Shown here: piece after piece, positions 33,532 to 42,884 of the stretch
Numbering within the stretch: position 1 is the stretch's first letter
Layout of the letters: the number at the start of each line of letters is the position of its first letter
Origin: an uncultured Clostridia bacterium
GTDB lineage: Bacteria > Bacillota > Clostridia > Oscillospirales > Acutalibacteraceae
Direction of reading: 5' to 3'
Assembly: GCA_937876375.1 (NCBI GenBank)
Contig: CALEHY010000005.1
Span: forward strand, 1-59,546
DNA length: 59,546 nucleotides
The notes under the pieces: generated by a model
What the model was told of the DNA's origin: nothing
Databases searched by the model: none
What the model saw: only the letters and a program-made list of their open reading frames with translations
Position numbers and translations under genes: made by a program

Positions 33532-34785
33532 ATGTACAAGGATTATTATGACTCAATTGGCAAGGTTGCCGAAACAGACAAGGAGGTTGCTGACGCAATG
33601 TCTTTGGAGCTACAGCGCCAAAGAGAGAATATCGAGCTTATCGCTTCAGAGAATCTCGTATCTCCACAGGTAATGGCTGCTATGGGCTCAGTACTTACTA
33701 ACAAGTATGCAGAGGGTCTACCATCAAAGCGTTACTATGGTGGCTGTCAGTATGTGGATATCGTAGAGGAGATTGCTATCAAGCGTGCTTGTGAGCTATT
33801 TGGCTGTAATTTTGCTAATGTTCAGCCACACTCTGGCGCTCAGGCAAACACAGCTGTTTATCTTGCTCTACTACAGCCAGGTGACACAGTTATGGGTATG
33901 AGCCTAGACAACGGTGGTCACTTGACACACGGTTCACCAGCTAATATTTCTGGTAAGTATTTTAACTTCGTTCCTTATGGTGTTAATGAGGATGGATTTA
34001 TCGATCTTGTTGAGTTCAACAAGCAGGTTATCAAGGTTAAGCCAAAGCTTATTGTGGCAGGTGCTTCAGCTTATCCTAGAGAGATTGATTTTAAAACAAT
34101 GGCTGATATAGCACACGCTAATGGTGCTATGTTTATGGTTGATATGGCTCATATTGCTGGCCTTGTTGCTGCTGGCCTACACCAGTCACCAATTCCATAT
34201 GCAGATGTTGTTACAACTACTACACACAAGACACTTCGTGGTCCTCGTGGTGGACTTATTCTTTGCAACAACCCTTATCTTGCTAGAAAGATCAATTCAG
34301 CTGTGTTCCCAGGCACACAGGGTGGTCCTTTGATGCACGTTATCGCTGGTAAGGCAGTTTGCTTCGGTGAGGCACTTAAGCCAGAGTTTAAGGAGTATCA
34401 GCAGAAAGTTATCGACAATGCAAAGGCTCTTGCAAAGGGTCTAACTGATAGAGGTCTTAACCTAGTATCTGGTGGTACAGATAACCATCTATGTCTACTT
34501 GACCTTCGTGGCACTGGCGTTAATGGTAAGGAGCTTGAGAACAGACTTGATGAGGTTCATATCACCCTTAACAAGAACACAGTTCCTAACGAGCCACTTT
34601 CACCATTTGTTACCTCTGGTGTTCGTATTGGTGCTCCTGCAGCAACAACACGTGGTCTAAACACAGAAGATTTTGACAAGATTGCAGAATTTATCTCTCT
34701 TGCTGTTAAGGACTTTGATGCTAACAAGCAGTATATCCTTGATGGCGTTGCAGAGATTTGTGCAAAGTATCCTCTATACGAATAA
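33532..34785 (+). CDS. glyA: Serine hydroxymethyltransferase
   Basis: GlyA interconverts serine and glycine with tetrahydrofolate and supplies one-carbon units. The 417-aa protein shows ELIASENLVSPQVMAAMGS at the start, VQPHSGAQANTAVY, and the PLP-lysine motif TTTTHKTLRGPRGG, with a normal family length. AGGAGG precedes the ATG. No glycine riboswitch fits in the ~75-nt leader. Confidence 0.97.
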   Translation: MYKDYYDSIGKVAETDKEVADAMSLELQRQRENIELIASENLVSPQVMAAMGSVLTNKYAEGLPSKRYYGGCQYVDIVEEIAIKRACELFGCNFANVQPHSGAQANTAVYLALLQPGDTVMGMSLDNGGHLTHGSPANISGKYFNFVPYGVNEDGFIDLVEFNKQVIKVKPKLIVAGASAYPREIDFKTMADIAHANGAMFMVDMAHIAGLVAAGLHQSPIPYADVVTTTTHKTLRGPRGGLILCNNPYLARKINSAVFPGTQGGPLMHVIAGKAVCFGEALKPEFKEYQQKVIDNAKALAKGLTDRGLNLVSGGTDNHLCLLDLRGTGVNGKELENRLDEVHITLNKNTVPNEPLSPFVTSGVRIGAPAATTRGLNTEDFDKIAEFISLAVKDFDANKQYILDGVAEICAKYPLYE

Positions 34786-34807
34786 AATTAATTTTAAGTG
34801 ATTTGTT

Positions 34808-35914
34808 ATGAAAACTATTCTTATTTCCATACTAAAATTTGGACTAGCTGTTCTATACGCTCCTATGAAGCTGTTTAAGACGAAGAATCAAATTGTGTAT
34901 TTGTCTCGTCAAAGTAACGACAAGAGCATTGATATGCGACTACTTGAGCAGGCTATCAAGAATGAGGACAGTACTGTAAAGCAGGTCTTTCGTCTAAAGA
35001 TGATTGATGATGGTATTTCTGCCAAGATAAAGTATTGCATATCTATCATTGGCGATATGTACTATCTTGCTACCTCAAAGGTTGCTATTGTCGACACATA
35101 TTCTATCACTGTGTCTTGCCTTAAGCATAAGAGTGATTTAAAGGTTATTCAAATGTGGCATGCCCTTGGTGCTATCAAGAAATTTGGACTACAGTCTATT
35201 GGCACAAAAGAGGGTAGGGACGAAAAGGTCAGCAACGCTATGAATATGCACAAGAACTATGATTATGTTCTTGCACCAAGTGCTGCTACAGCTATGTTTT
35301 ATATGGAGGCCTTTGGCGTTACAAATGACAAAATCAAACTTTGTCCTATGCCTAGGGTTGATTTTATCACTGACCATGATTCTAGAGCTAGTGAGTTTTA
35401 TAGCCTTAATCCAGCACTTGGACAAAAGAGAATAGTTTTGTATGTTCCAACATTTAGGGATAGAGAGGCTGTCATAGCAAATATGCTAAAGCTGGAGTTT
35501 GAGGGCAAGGATGATTATGCATTGATTATTTCTCCTCATCCTCTTAGCAAGGCTGCTACTGACGAAAAATATTTGCCAAATGGTAGCTTTTCATCCTTTG
35601 ATTTGATGAAAATTGCAGACGTTATTATCACGGACTATAGTGCTTGTGCCTTTGAGGCGTCATTACTTATGAAGCCACTATATTTCTTCGTTCCGGATTA
35701 TAACGAGTATATTGACGAGCGTGGCATCAATGTTGATATTTTTGATGAAATGCCACACGCTGTCTTCAAGGACGCTGACGCTCTAGTTAATTCTATCGTA
35801 TCCAATGATTACGATTTAACTGAGCTGTACAGCTTTAAGGAAAAATATATCGATACCCCAGCTGGTAGCTGTTCTGAGATACTAGCTAGGTTCGTGGTTA
35901 TGCTTATGAAATAA
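34808..35914 (+). CDS. CDP-glycerol glycerophosphotransferase-like protein
   Basis: The 368-aa protein belongs to the TagB/TagF family that adds glycerol-phosphate to teichoic-acid-type polymers on the inner membrane face. Diagnostic stretches are MWHALGAIKKFG (catalytic-type His), YVPTFRD, and ITDYSACAFEASLL near residue 275. The first ~22 residues are hydrophobic and could contact the membrane. It stands next to a cytidylyltransferase that would make its CDP-glycerol substrate, 10 nt downstream. It is shorter than polymerases of the TagF type, so a single-addition TagB-like role is possible. Confidence 0.87.
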   Translation: MKTILISILKFGLAVLYAPMKLFKTKNQIVYLSRQSNDKSIDMRLLEQAIKNEDSTVKQVFRLKMIDDGISAKIKYCISIIGDMYYLATSKVAIVDTYSITVSCLKHKSDLKVIQMWHALGAIKKFGLQSIGTKEGRDEKVSNAMNMHKNYDYVLAPSAATAMFYMEAFGVTNDKIKLCPMPRVDFITDHDSRASEFYSLNPALGQKRIVLYVPTFRDREAVIANMLKLEFEGKDDYALIISPHPLSKAATDEKYLPNGSFSSFDLMKIADVIITDYSACAFEASLLMKPLYFFVPDYNEYIDERGINVDIFDEMPHAVFKDADALVNSIVSNDYDLTELYSFKEKYIDTPAGSCSEILARFVVMLMK

Positions 35915-35924
35915 GGAGTATTGT

Positions 35925-36353
35925 ATGAAGAGAGTATTGACTTATGGTACATTTGACCTCTTGCATTATGGTCATATAGAGATACTTCGTCGAGCAAAGG
36001 AGCTTGGTGATTATCTCGTTGTTGCTCTGTCTACTGATGAGTTCAATGACAAAAAGGGCAAGATCGCATATCATAGCTACGAAACAAGAAAGAAAATGCT
36101 TGAGGCAATTCGATATGTTGATCTAGTTATCCCAGAGGATAATTGGGAGCAAAAGGCTGATGATGTTAAGGATTATCATATCGACGTCGTTGTTATGGGC
36201 TCTGATTGGGCAGGCTCTGACAAGTTTGATTATTTAAAGGAATATTGCGAGGTTGTATATCTCGACAGAACACCTGGAGTCTCAACAACAAAGATAAAGG
36301 ACGATTTAGGTCTTAAGGCTGCTGAAAAGGGCAAAGAGCAGCTCCCAGAATAA
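35925..36353 (+). CDS. tagD: Glycerol-3-phosphate cytidylyltransferase
   Basis: The enzyme makes CDP-glycerol from CTP and glycerol-3-phosphate. The 142-aa protein carries GTFDLLHYGHIEILRRAKE (HxGH motif) and the C-terminal DRTPGVSTTKIK (RTxGxSTT). AGGAG precedes the ATG. It supplies the polymerising protein just upstream, and together they indicate a glycerol-phosphate cell-surface polymer. Confidence 0.93.
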   Translation: MKRVLTYGTFDLLHYGHIEILRRAKELGDYLVVALSTDEFNDKKGKIAYHSYETRKKMLEAIRYVDLVIPEDNWEQKADDVKDYHIDVVVMGSDWAGSDKFDYLKEYCEVVYLDRTPGVSTTKIKDDLGLKAAEKGKEQLPE

Positions 36354-36371
36354 AGTATAAGAGGTAAATAA

Positions 36372-37556
36372 ATGAGCTATTCTGTATCGAAAAAATTTGC
36401 TAGTATGAAGCCATCTGCTACTAGAGAAATATTGAAGGTTACTTCTGACCCATCATTCATCGCATTTGCTGGTGGTTCACCAGCTGTAGATGCCTTTCCT
36501 TGTGAGGAGGTCAAGACATTAAGTGCCAAGATATTGGAGGAGAATCCAGTATCAGCCTTGGTGTATGGAGTGTCAGAGGGATATGAGCCACTACGCCAAA
36601 CTGTCAAATCTTGGCTAAAGCGTAGGGAGAATGTCGGCACAGATGACGACACTGTTATTATCACTGCTGGTGGCACACAGGTTATGGACCTAGCTACTAG
36701 AGTGCTTGCATCAGAGGGTGATACAATTATCTGTGAGGAGCCATCATTCATTGGTTCACTTAACTGCTTTCGTTCTCATGGTTGCAAGCTTGCTGGCGTT
36801 CCTATCGATGCTGATGGTATGAATATCGATGCGTTGAGAGAGGTTGTTAAGGCTAACCCAGATGCAAAATTTATTTACACTATTCCAAATTTCCAAAACC
36901 CAGGTGGTACAACAATGAGCCTTGAAAAGCGCAAGGCTATGTACCAAATCGCACTGGAGAATGATTTAGTTATTGTCGAGGATAACCCTTATGGTAATCT
37001 TCGTGTAGCAGGTGACGAAATCCCTGCAATTAAGAGCTTCGATACAGAGGGTATAGTAGTTTATGCTGGCTCATTTTCGAAGATTTTGGCTCCTGGTATC
37101 CGTGTAGCATATGCTGTTGTACCAAACAAGATTGCGCCAGCATTCACTATCGGCAAGCAGGTGTCAGACGTTCACACTGGTGTGCTCAACCAAATGATTG
37201 TATCTCGATGGTTTGACGAGTACGACGTTGATGCACATATTGATAGAATTAGAGAGATTTATCGCCACAAGCTAGAGCTTATGTGCGACTGTCTTGATAA
37301 GTATTGTGAGGATATCACATATGTTAGACCAGAGGGTGGCTTGTTCATTTGGGCAAAGCTACCTGACAATGTTGATATGCTCGACTATGTTAATAAGCTA
37401 GTTAATCGCAAGGTCGCTGTTGTACCTGGTTCATCATTTATGATGGATGACACAGCCCCTTGTCAATATATACGCCTTAATTTCTCTACACCATCTGATG
37501 ATGCTATCGTTAAGGGTGTCAAGATTATGGGCGAAACATTAAAATTATACAAATAA
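36372..37556 (+). CDS. PLP-dependent aminotransferase (fold type I)
   Basis: The 394-aa protein matches class I/II aminotransferases of the 2-aminoadipate/MocR-like branch without the DNA-binding domain. Visible are VYGVSEGYEPLR, IPNFQNPGG, EDNPYG and the PLP-lysine region GSFSKILAPGIRVAY. Likely substrates are aromatic amino acids or 2-aminoadipate, but this cannot be decided. GAGG precedes the ATG. It lies upstream of trpS, which suits an amino-acid theme, though other links are absent. Confidence 0.88.
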   Translation: MSYSVSKKFASMKPSATREILKVTSDPSFIAFAGGSPAVDAFPCEEVKTLSAKILEENPVSALVYGVSEGYEPLRQTVKSWLKRRENVGTDDDTVIITAGGTQVMDLATRVLASEGDTIICEEPSFIGSLNCFRSHGCKLAGVPIDADGMNIDALREVVKANPDAKFIYTIPNFQNPGGTTMSLEKRKAMYQIALENDLVIVEDNPYGNLRVAGDEIPAIKSFDTEGIVVYAGSFSKILAPGIRVAYAVVPNKIAPAFTIGKQVSDVHTGVLNQMIVSRWFDEYDVDAHIDRIREIYRHKLELMCDCLDKYCEDITYVRPEGGLFIWAKLPDNVDMLDYVNKLVNRKVAVVPGSSFMMDDTAPCQYIRLNFSTPSDDAIVKGVKIMGETLKLYK

Positions 37557-37575
37557 TCGTTTTTAGGAGAATATT

Positions 37576-38595
37576 ATGTCAGAACAAATGCAACAACCAG
37601 TAGAGAGAAAAAAGCGTAGTCTTTCTCTCATTCAGCCAACCTCTATTCCTACACTGGGCAACTACCTTGGCGCTATGAGAGGATGGCCAACATTCCAGCA
37701 GGATTTTGATACAGTATTTGGTATTGCTGATTTGCATTCCATCACTGTTCGCCAAGAGCCTGCAAAGCTCAGACAGCAGACAACACAGCTATATGCTATG
37801 CTTCTTGCGACTGGTCTTGACCCAAAGAATGGTATTGTTTTCATCCAGTCCCATGTACCAGAGCATTCACAGCTTGCATGGCTACTAAATTGCTATACAC
37901 AGTTTGGTGAGCTTAACAGAATGACACAGTTTAAGGATAAATCAGCACAGCACGCAGATAATGTTAATGCTGGTCTGTTTACCTATCCTTGTCTTATGGC
38001 TGCTGATATTCTTTTGTATCAGGCTGATGTCGTTCCAGTAGGTGCTGACCAAAAACAGCATTTGGAGATTACTCGTGATATCGCAGAGAGATTCAATGGC
38101 GTTTATGGTAATGTATTTACCGTTCCAGAGCCATATATTCCAAAGGCTGGTGCTAGAGTAATGTCCCTACAGGACCCAACTCGTAAAATGTCAAAGTCTG
38201 ACCCTAACCCAAAGGGCACAGTTTATTTGACTGACGAGCCAAATGTTATTATGAAAAAGTTTAAGTCTGCTGTTACCGATTCTGATATGTCTGTTCATTA
38301 TGCAGAGGGTAAGGACGGTATCAACAACCTTATGACTATTTATTCTGCTGTTACTGGCGATAGCTTTGAGACTATCGAGCACGACTTTTCTGGTAAGGGC
38401 TATGGTGACTTTAAAAAGGCTGTAGGTGAGGCTGTTGTGGCAGAGCTTGAGCCTTTGCAGAAGAGATATAACGAATATATGCAGGATAAGGCATATATGC
38501 AGGAGTGCTGGACTAATGGTGCTGATATCGCATCACGAATTGCTGGCAGAACACTTAACAAGGCAATGAAGAAGATTGGCTTTCTTCAAAAATAA
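37576..38595 (+). CDS. trpS: Tryptophanyl-tRNA synthetase
   Basis: The 339-aa class I enzyme charges tRNA-Trp. The HIGH-type element is QPTSIPTLGNYLGAM (residues 20-34) and the KMSKS element is TRKMSKSDPNP. It has an N-terminal extension of about 15 residues before the usual family start. AGGAG precedes the ATG. There is no T-box leader in the 19-nt gap, so regulation by uncharged tRNA is not expected here. Confidence 0.96.
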   Translation: MSEQMQQPVERKKRSLSLIQPTSIPTLGNYLGAMRGWPTFQQDFDTVFGIADLHSITVRQEPAKLRQQTTQLYAMLLATGLDPKNGIVFIQSHVPEHSQLAWLLNCYTQFGELNRMTQFKDKSAQHADNVNAGLFTYPCLMAADILLYQADVVPVGADQKQHLEITRDIAERFNGVYGNVFTVPEPYIPKAGARVMSLQDPTRKMSKSDPNPKGTVYLTDEPNVIMKKFKSAVTDSDMSVHYAEGKDGINNLMTIYSAVTGDSFETIEHDFSGKGYGDFKKAVGEAVVAELEPLQKRYNEYMQDKAYMQECWTNGADIASRIAGRTLNKAMKKIGFLQK

Positions 38596-38608
38596 TGAGG
38601 ATTAAAAT

Positions 38609-40246
38609 ATGAGCTTTTATAACATTATCAATCTGCTCGGTGGATTAGGTCTGTTCCTTTTTGGTATGAAATATATGAGTGAGGGACTTAATCAGGTAGC
38701 AGGTAACAAAATGAAGGACCTACTCGAAAAGCTAACTCGAAATCGTTTTAAGGGCTTTTTGCTAGGTGTATTTGTAACAGCTGTTATCCAGTCATCATCT
38801 GCGACTACAGTTATGCTGATGGGATTTTTGAATGCTGGCATTATGGACCTAGCACAAGCAACTGGCGTTATCATTGGTGCTAATATCGGTACTACTATCA
38901 CAGCTGTACTTATTGCTATTGATGTTTCATTTATTGCACCATTCTGTATTTTTGTTGGTGCTGCTGTTGCTCTGTTTTCAAAGAAGCAGACAAAGAAATA
39001 TGTCGGACAAATCGTTCTTGGATTTGGTGTGCTTTTCTTTGGACTAAAGTATATGAGTGGCGACGCCGCTATGGGTGTGCTAAAGACTAATGAGGCGTTC
39101 CAAAGCTTTATTACTAGTGCAAACAACCCATTTTTAGGTATCCTTATTGGTATCGCTATTTGCTCTGTATTGCAGTCATCTAGTGCTGCTATCGGTGTTT
39201 TGCAGGTGCTAGCACTTCAGGGCTTTATGCCTATGAGCTTTGCTATTTACTTGATTATTGGTATCAATGTTGGCTCTGCTACACCATTGTTCCTATCAGC
39301 TATTGGTGCAAAGACTAATGCAAAGCGTGCTGCAGTTGTTTACTTTATCTTTGACTTTGTAGGTATGTTAATATTCACACCTATTACATTGCTAACACCA
39401 TATGCTAGCTGGATAGAGAGCCTCAGCGATAATGGCTCTGTTCAGGTTGCTACTGCACATATTATCTTTAAGATAGTTACAGCGTTATTCCTATTGCCAT
39501 TCGTTAAGCCTATAGTAAAGATTTCTGAAAAAATCATTCCTACTAGAGAGCACGAAACAGCAATGCGCTTTACCTATATTGATACAAAGATTTCGAACAA
39601 CTCTATTGCTACTGCTATGCAGATTGGTAGTGAGGTTGAGCGTATGGCTCTTCTCGTTCGTGAAAACTTTGTTATCGCCTGTGATTCCTTTATGGCAAAC
39701 GACCCATCAAAAGAACGTTTGATTAGGGATAATGAGGAGCTTATTAATTGGCTAAATCACAATATTACCGACTTTATGGTAACTCTGACCTCGAAACAGC
39801 TTACTGGTAATGTGTCTGAGTATCTTGGTAAATTGTTCCATGTTGTTACCGATTTGGAGAGAATTGGTGACCATGCTATTAATGTTTTGGAGCGTACTAT
39901 CGCTGCAAAGGATGACGACCTTGGATTTACTGAGGATGGTCTAGGTGAGTTTAATGAGATTTATTCGAAGGCTTTGGAGCTATTTGATCGCTCACTTGCT
40001 GCTTTTAGAAATCAGAGACTTACTGATGAAGAGGAGCATCTAATTCATTCACTCGAGGATGATATCGATGAGCTTACACTTAAGGCACAGGATAACCATG
40101 TGTCTCGTTTAAGAGCAAAGAAATGTCATACAAGCTCCGGTGTTGTATTTACCAAGGTGTTGCAGGATTTGGAGCGTGTTGGTGACCATTCATACAATAT
40201 CGCTTGGGCTGCTCGTACAGATAAGAATTTGATTAGACAGATATAG
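38609..40246 (+). CDS. Na/phosphate cotransporter with PhoU-like domain
   Basis: The 545-aa protein is of the NptA/YjbB type. It has two inverted membrane repeats, each with the QSSSA signature (VIQSSSATTVMLMGFLNAG; LQSSSAAIGVLQVLALQG), in residues 1-315, then a cytoplasmic PhoU-like helical domain (about 345-540) containing DLERIGDHAINVLE and DLERVGDHSYNIAW. These systems move phosphate with sodium. GAGG precedes the ATG. Confidence 0.93.
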   Translation: MSFYNIINLLGGLGLFLFGMKYMSEGLNQVAGNKMKDLLEKLTRNRFKGFLLGVFVTAVIQSSSATTVMLMGFLNAGIMDLAQATGVIIGANIGTTITAVLIAIDVSFIAPFCIFVGAAVALFSKKQTKKYVGQIVLGFGVLFFGLKYMSGDAAMGVLKTNEAFQSFITSANNPFLGILIGIAICSVLQSSSAAIGVLQVLALQGFMPMSFAIYLIIGINVGSATPLFLSAIGAKTNAKRAAVVYFIFDFVGMLIFTPITLLTPYASWIESLSDNGSVQVATAHIIFKIVTALFLLPFVKPIVKISEKIIPTREHETAMRFTYIDTKISNNSIATAMQIGSEVERMALLVRENFVIACDSFMANDPSKERLIRDNEELINWLNHNITDFMVTLTSKQLTGNVSEYLGKLFHVVTDLERIGDHAINVLERTIAAKDDDLGFTEDGLGEFNEIYSKALELFDRSLAAFRNQRLTDEEEHLIHSLEDDIDELTLKAQDNHVSRLRAKKCHTSSGVVFTKVLQDLERVGDHSYNIAWAARTDKNLIRQI

Positions 40247-40253
40247 TTTTTTT

Positions 40254-41795
40254 ATGAAAGATAGACGAAACACTACCGACAAACTAAAAACATTGCTTTT
40301 TGGCAAGGATTTGAGGATAACAAAGGGTGACCCGTTCCCAACTGTGTACCCATTTGATTATTCATCATATTATCCAGAGGATGATTATATCCACAATCAA
40401 CCTTTGCCAGAGGATAATGTATATGATATCAAGTTTTATGGCGCTAATCCTAATTTGGCAGATAATGCCGAGTTTATTAATCGTGCTATTGACGAGGCCT
40501 CAAGGACCTCTGGAACTGTGCTTGTGTCCGGTGGTGATTTTGTCACTACTACCGTGTTTTTAAAATCTAATATCACACTATTTATCGAGCGTGGCTCTGC
40601 ACTGGTGTCTAACAAGACTGGAGTAGGGTACAACCATCTTGGTATTATCCACGCTGATGATTGTGAGAATATAACTCTCACTGGTGGTGGCAAGGTTAAG
40701 GGTAATGGTGAGTATTTTGGTAGAAAGCCTCTGCTTGACGCTAATATGACCACCCACCCAGAATATATCGACGTTATAGAGATGCGTCGTGATTATCGTG
40801 CCCAAATTCGTTTTGCACACGAGAGCAAATATGGTGGCCCGGTATATTTTAAAAATTGCAAAAATGTTGTTGCAAACAATTTTATTATCGAGAATTCTGC
40901 ACATTGGTCCTTTAGAATAGAGAACTGTAATGGCGTTGATATCAGCGATTTTGTGATTAACACCAATCGCCACACAGCGAATGCTGACGGCTTTGATATC
41001 GCTGGTTCGAGCAATGTTACTATCGACCATTGTTTTGTGTCTACTGCTGACGATGGTATATGTATCAAAAATGCTATATGGCTAGGCAATAAAGGACCTA
41101 TGGAGAATATAACTGTTCGAAATTGTGAGGTCATCTCCTGTGCTAATTCGTTCAAGATTGGTACAGAGACTACATATGATATTCGCAATGTTTTGGTCGA
41201 GGACTGTTCGTTCTTTATGACTGATATTTATCCTGGTACGGTCAGTGGTATTGCTATCGAGTCTGCTGATGGCTCTGTTGTTGAGAATATCACTGCTAGG
41301 AATATAAAAATGGACCGTGTCACTTGTCCTGTGTTTATTCGTCTTTGTAACCGTAATCGTGCCAAGGAGGTTACAACACAGAGTGCTAATGCGATTGAGT
41401 TTGGACAGAAGATTGAAAAGGGTGGCACAGTTGATGAGAGCGTGTTTGATATGCTTGGCAGAGTGAGGGATATCAATATTGAGGATATCGACGCTGAAAA
41501 TGTTGAAATACCAATCATCATAGCTGGATATACTCAGCGAAAAATTACTCACCCAGTAGAGAATGTTACATTAAAGAATATTAATATGTCATATGCTCCA
41601 TACAAAGAGGTGTATGACAAGCGTTCGTTTATACCAGAGTATGCAGACGTGTATCCAGAGGCATGGCGTTTTAGAAATCTTCCAGCCTATGGTATCTGGG
41701 CACGACATACAAAGGGATTAAAGCTACTTGATTACAACTGCTCACCACCTCGTAGTACTTGGAAAAAGCAGATTGTAGCCGAGGATGTAAAGTAG
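40254..41795 (+). CDS. GH28-family polygalacturonase-like glycosidase
   Basis: The 513-aa protein is a right-handed beta-helix of the GH28 type. Active-site elements are NADG (243-246; usually NTDG), ADDGICIK (265-272; usually GDD...K) and SFKIGTET (299-306). The substitutions are common in GH28 members outside classical polygalacturonases, so the substrate may be another galacturonide-containing glycan. There is no signal peptide, so it works inside the cell. It starts 7 nt after the Na/Pi gene and has no visible Shine-Dalgarno site; translation may depend on coupling. Confidence 0.88.
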   Translation: MKDRRNTTDKLKTLLFGKDLRITKGDPFPTVYPFDYSSYYPEDDYIHNQPLPEDNVYDIKFYGANPNLADNAEFINRAIDEASRTSGTVLVSGGDFVTTTVFLKSNITLFIERGSALVSNKTGVGYNHLGIIHADDCENITLTGGGKVKGNGEYFGRKPLLDANMTTHPEYIDVIEMRRDYRAQIRFAHESKYGGPVYFKNCKNVVANNFIIENSAHWSFRIENCNGVDISDFVINTNRHTANADGFDIAGSSNVTIDHCFVSTADDGICIKNAIWLGNKGPMENITVRNCEVISCANSFKIGTETTYDIRNVLVEDCSFFMTDIYPGTVSGIAIESADGSVVENITARNIKMDRVTCPVFIRLCNRNRAKEVTTQSANAIEFGQKIEKGGTVDESVFDMLGRVRDINIEDIDAENVEIPIIIAGYTQRKITHPVENVTLKNINMSYAPYKEVYDKRSFIPEYADVYPEAWRFRNLPAYGIWARHTKGLKLLDYNCSPPRSTWKKQIVAEDVK

Positions 41796-41804
41796 GAGAA
41801 AGCA

Positions 41805-42884
41805 ATGAATATTGAGAATGTTGCAAACCAATTTGATTTTGATGGAGAGATTAAGCTAGTAAAGGAGTTCGGCTCTGGTCATATCAACAAGACCTACATT
41901 GTCGAAACTTTAGCTGAATATGGCGTGCAAAAATATGTTCTTCAGCAGGTTAATGACAATGTGTTCAAGAATGTTGATGACTTGATGGAGAATGTGTTCG
42001 CTGTTACTTCATTTCTTCGTGGTGTGATTTCTGACAAGGGTGGTGACCCTGATAGAGAAACCTTGCATTATATCAAAACAAAGGATGGCAAGAAATACTT
42101 TGTCGATGAGAACGGTGCGTTTTATCGCTCATATATTTTTGTCAAGGATTCTATCAGCTATGATATCGTCGACTCACCAGAGATATTTAAGTCCAGTGGT
42201 GTTGCATTCGGTAGATTTCAGCGTATGCTTGCTGACTTTAATGCCGATACATTGGTCGAGACTATTCCACATTTTCACGATACTGTTTGGAGATATGAGA
42301 ACGAGTTTTTGCCAGCGATTGAAAATGACCTTGCTGGCAGACTATCATCCTGTGCTGATGAAGTAGAGGCTTATCGTTCATATGCTGATGAGATGGGTAG
42401 ACTTGCTAGCCTTAATTTGCCACTCCGTGTTACCCATAATGATACAAAGCTTAATAATGTTATGTTCGACAGTAATACTAACGAGTGTGTTTGTGTTATT
42501 GATTTGGATACAGTTATGCCTGGACTTGCGTTATATGACTTTGGTGATTCAATTCGTTTTGGCGCTAGCACAGCATTAGAGGATGAGGCTGATTTGTCAA
42601 AGGTCGAGATGAGCTTAGAGTATTTCAAGGCTTATGCAGAGGGCTTTTTGAGTGAGGCTGGTGATGCACTCACTGATGGCGAAAAGGATAATCTTGCATT
42701 TGCATCAAAGCTTATGACGCTTGAATGTGGTATGAGATTTTTGACTGATTATATTAATGGCGATACATATTTTAGAACTGATTATCCAGAGCACAACCTT
42801 GTTCGTGCTAGAAATCAGCTAAAGCTTGTTCGTGATATGGATGAAAAAATGTCTGTTATGGAGCAGATTATTAAGGATATTTAA
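41805..42884 (+). CDS. NahK-like sugar kinase (N-acetylhexosamine 1-kinase type)
   Basis: The 359-aa protein has the aminoglycoside-phosphotransferase fold with catalytic loop RVTHNDTKLNNVMFD (Asp213) and metal-binding VIDLDTVMPGLALYDFGD. This wording of the second motif is typical of NahK, the kinase that makes N-acetylhexosamine-1-phosphate from GlcNAc or GalNAc released from host or milk glycans. The exact sugar is not certain. Its neighbours are a GH28 glycosidase 9 nt upstream and an RNA methyltransferase overlapping by one base. AGGAG precedes the ATG. Confidence 0.82.
   Translation: MNIENVANQFDFDGEIKLVKEFGSGHINKTYIVETLAEYGVQKYVLQQVNDNVFKNVDDLMENVFAVTSFLRGVISDKGGDPDRETLHYIKTKDGKKYFVDENGAFYRSYIFVKDSISYDIVDSPEIFKSSGVAFGRFQRMLADFNADTLVETIPHFHDTVWRYENEFLPAIENDLAGRLSSCADEVEAYRSYADEMGRLASLNLPLRVTHNDTKLNNVMFDSNTNECVCVIDLDTVMPGLALYDFGDSIRFGASTALEDEADLSKVEMSLEYFKAYAEGFLSEAGDALTDGEKDNLAFASKLMTLECGMRFLTDYINGDTYFRTDYPEHNLVRARNQLKLVRDMDEKMSVMEQIIKDI

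Noticed and set aside
37557..37575. Possible T-box before trpS
   Set aside because: There are only 19 nt between the genes; just a ribosome site fits.
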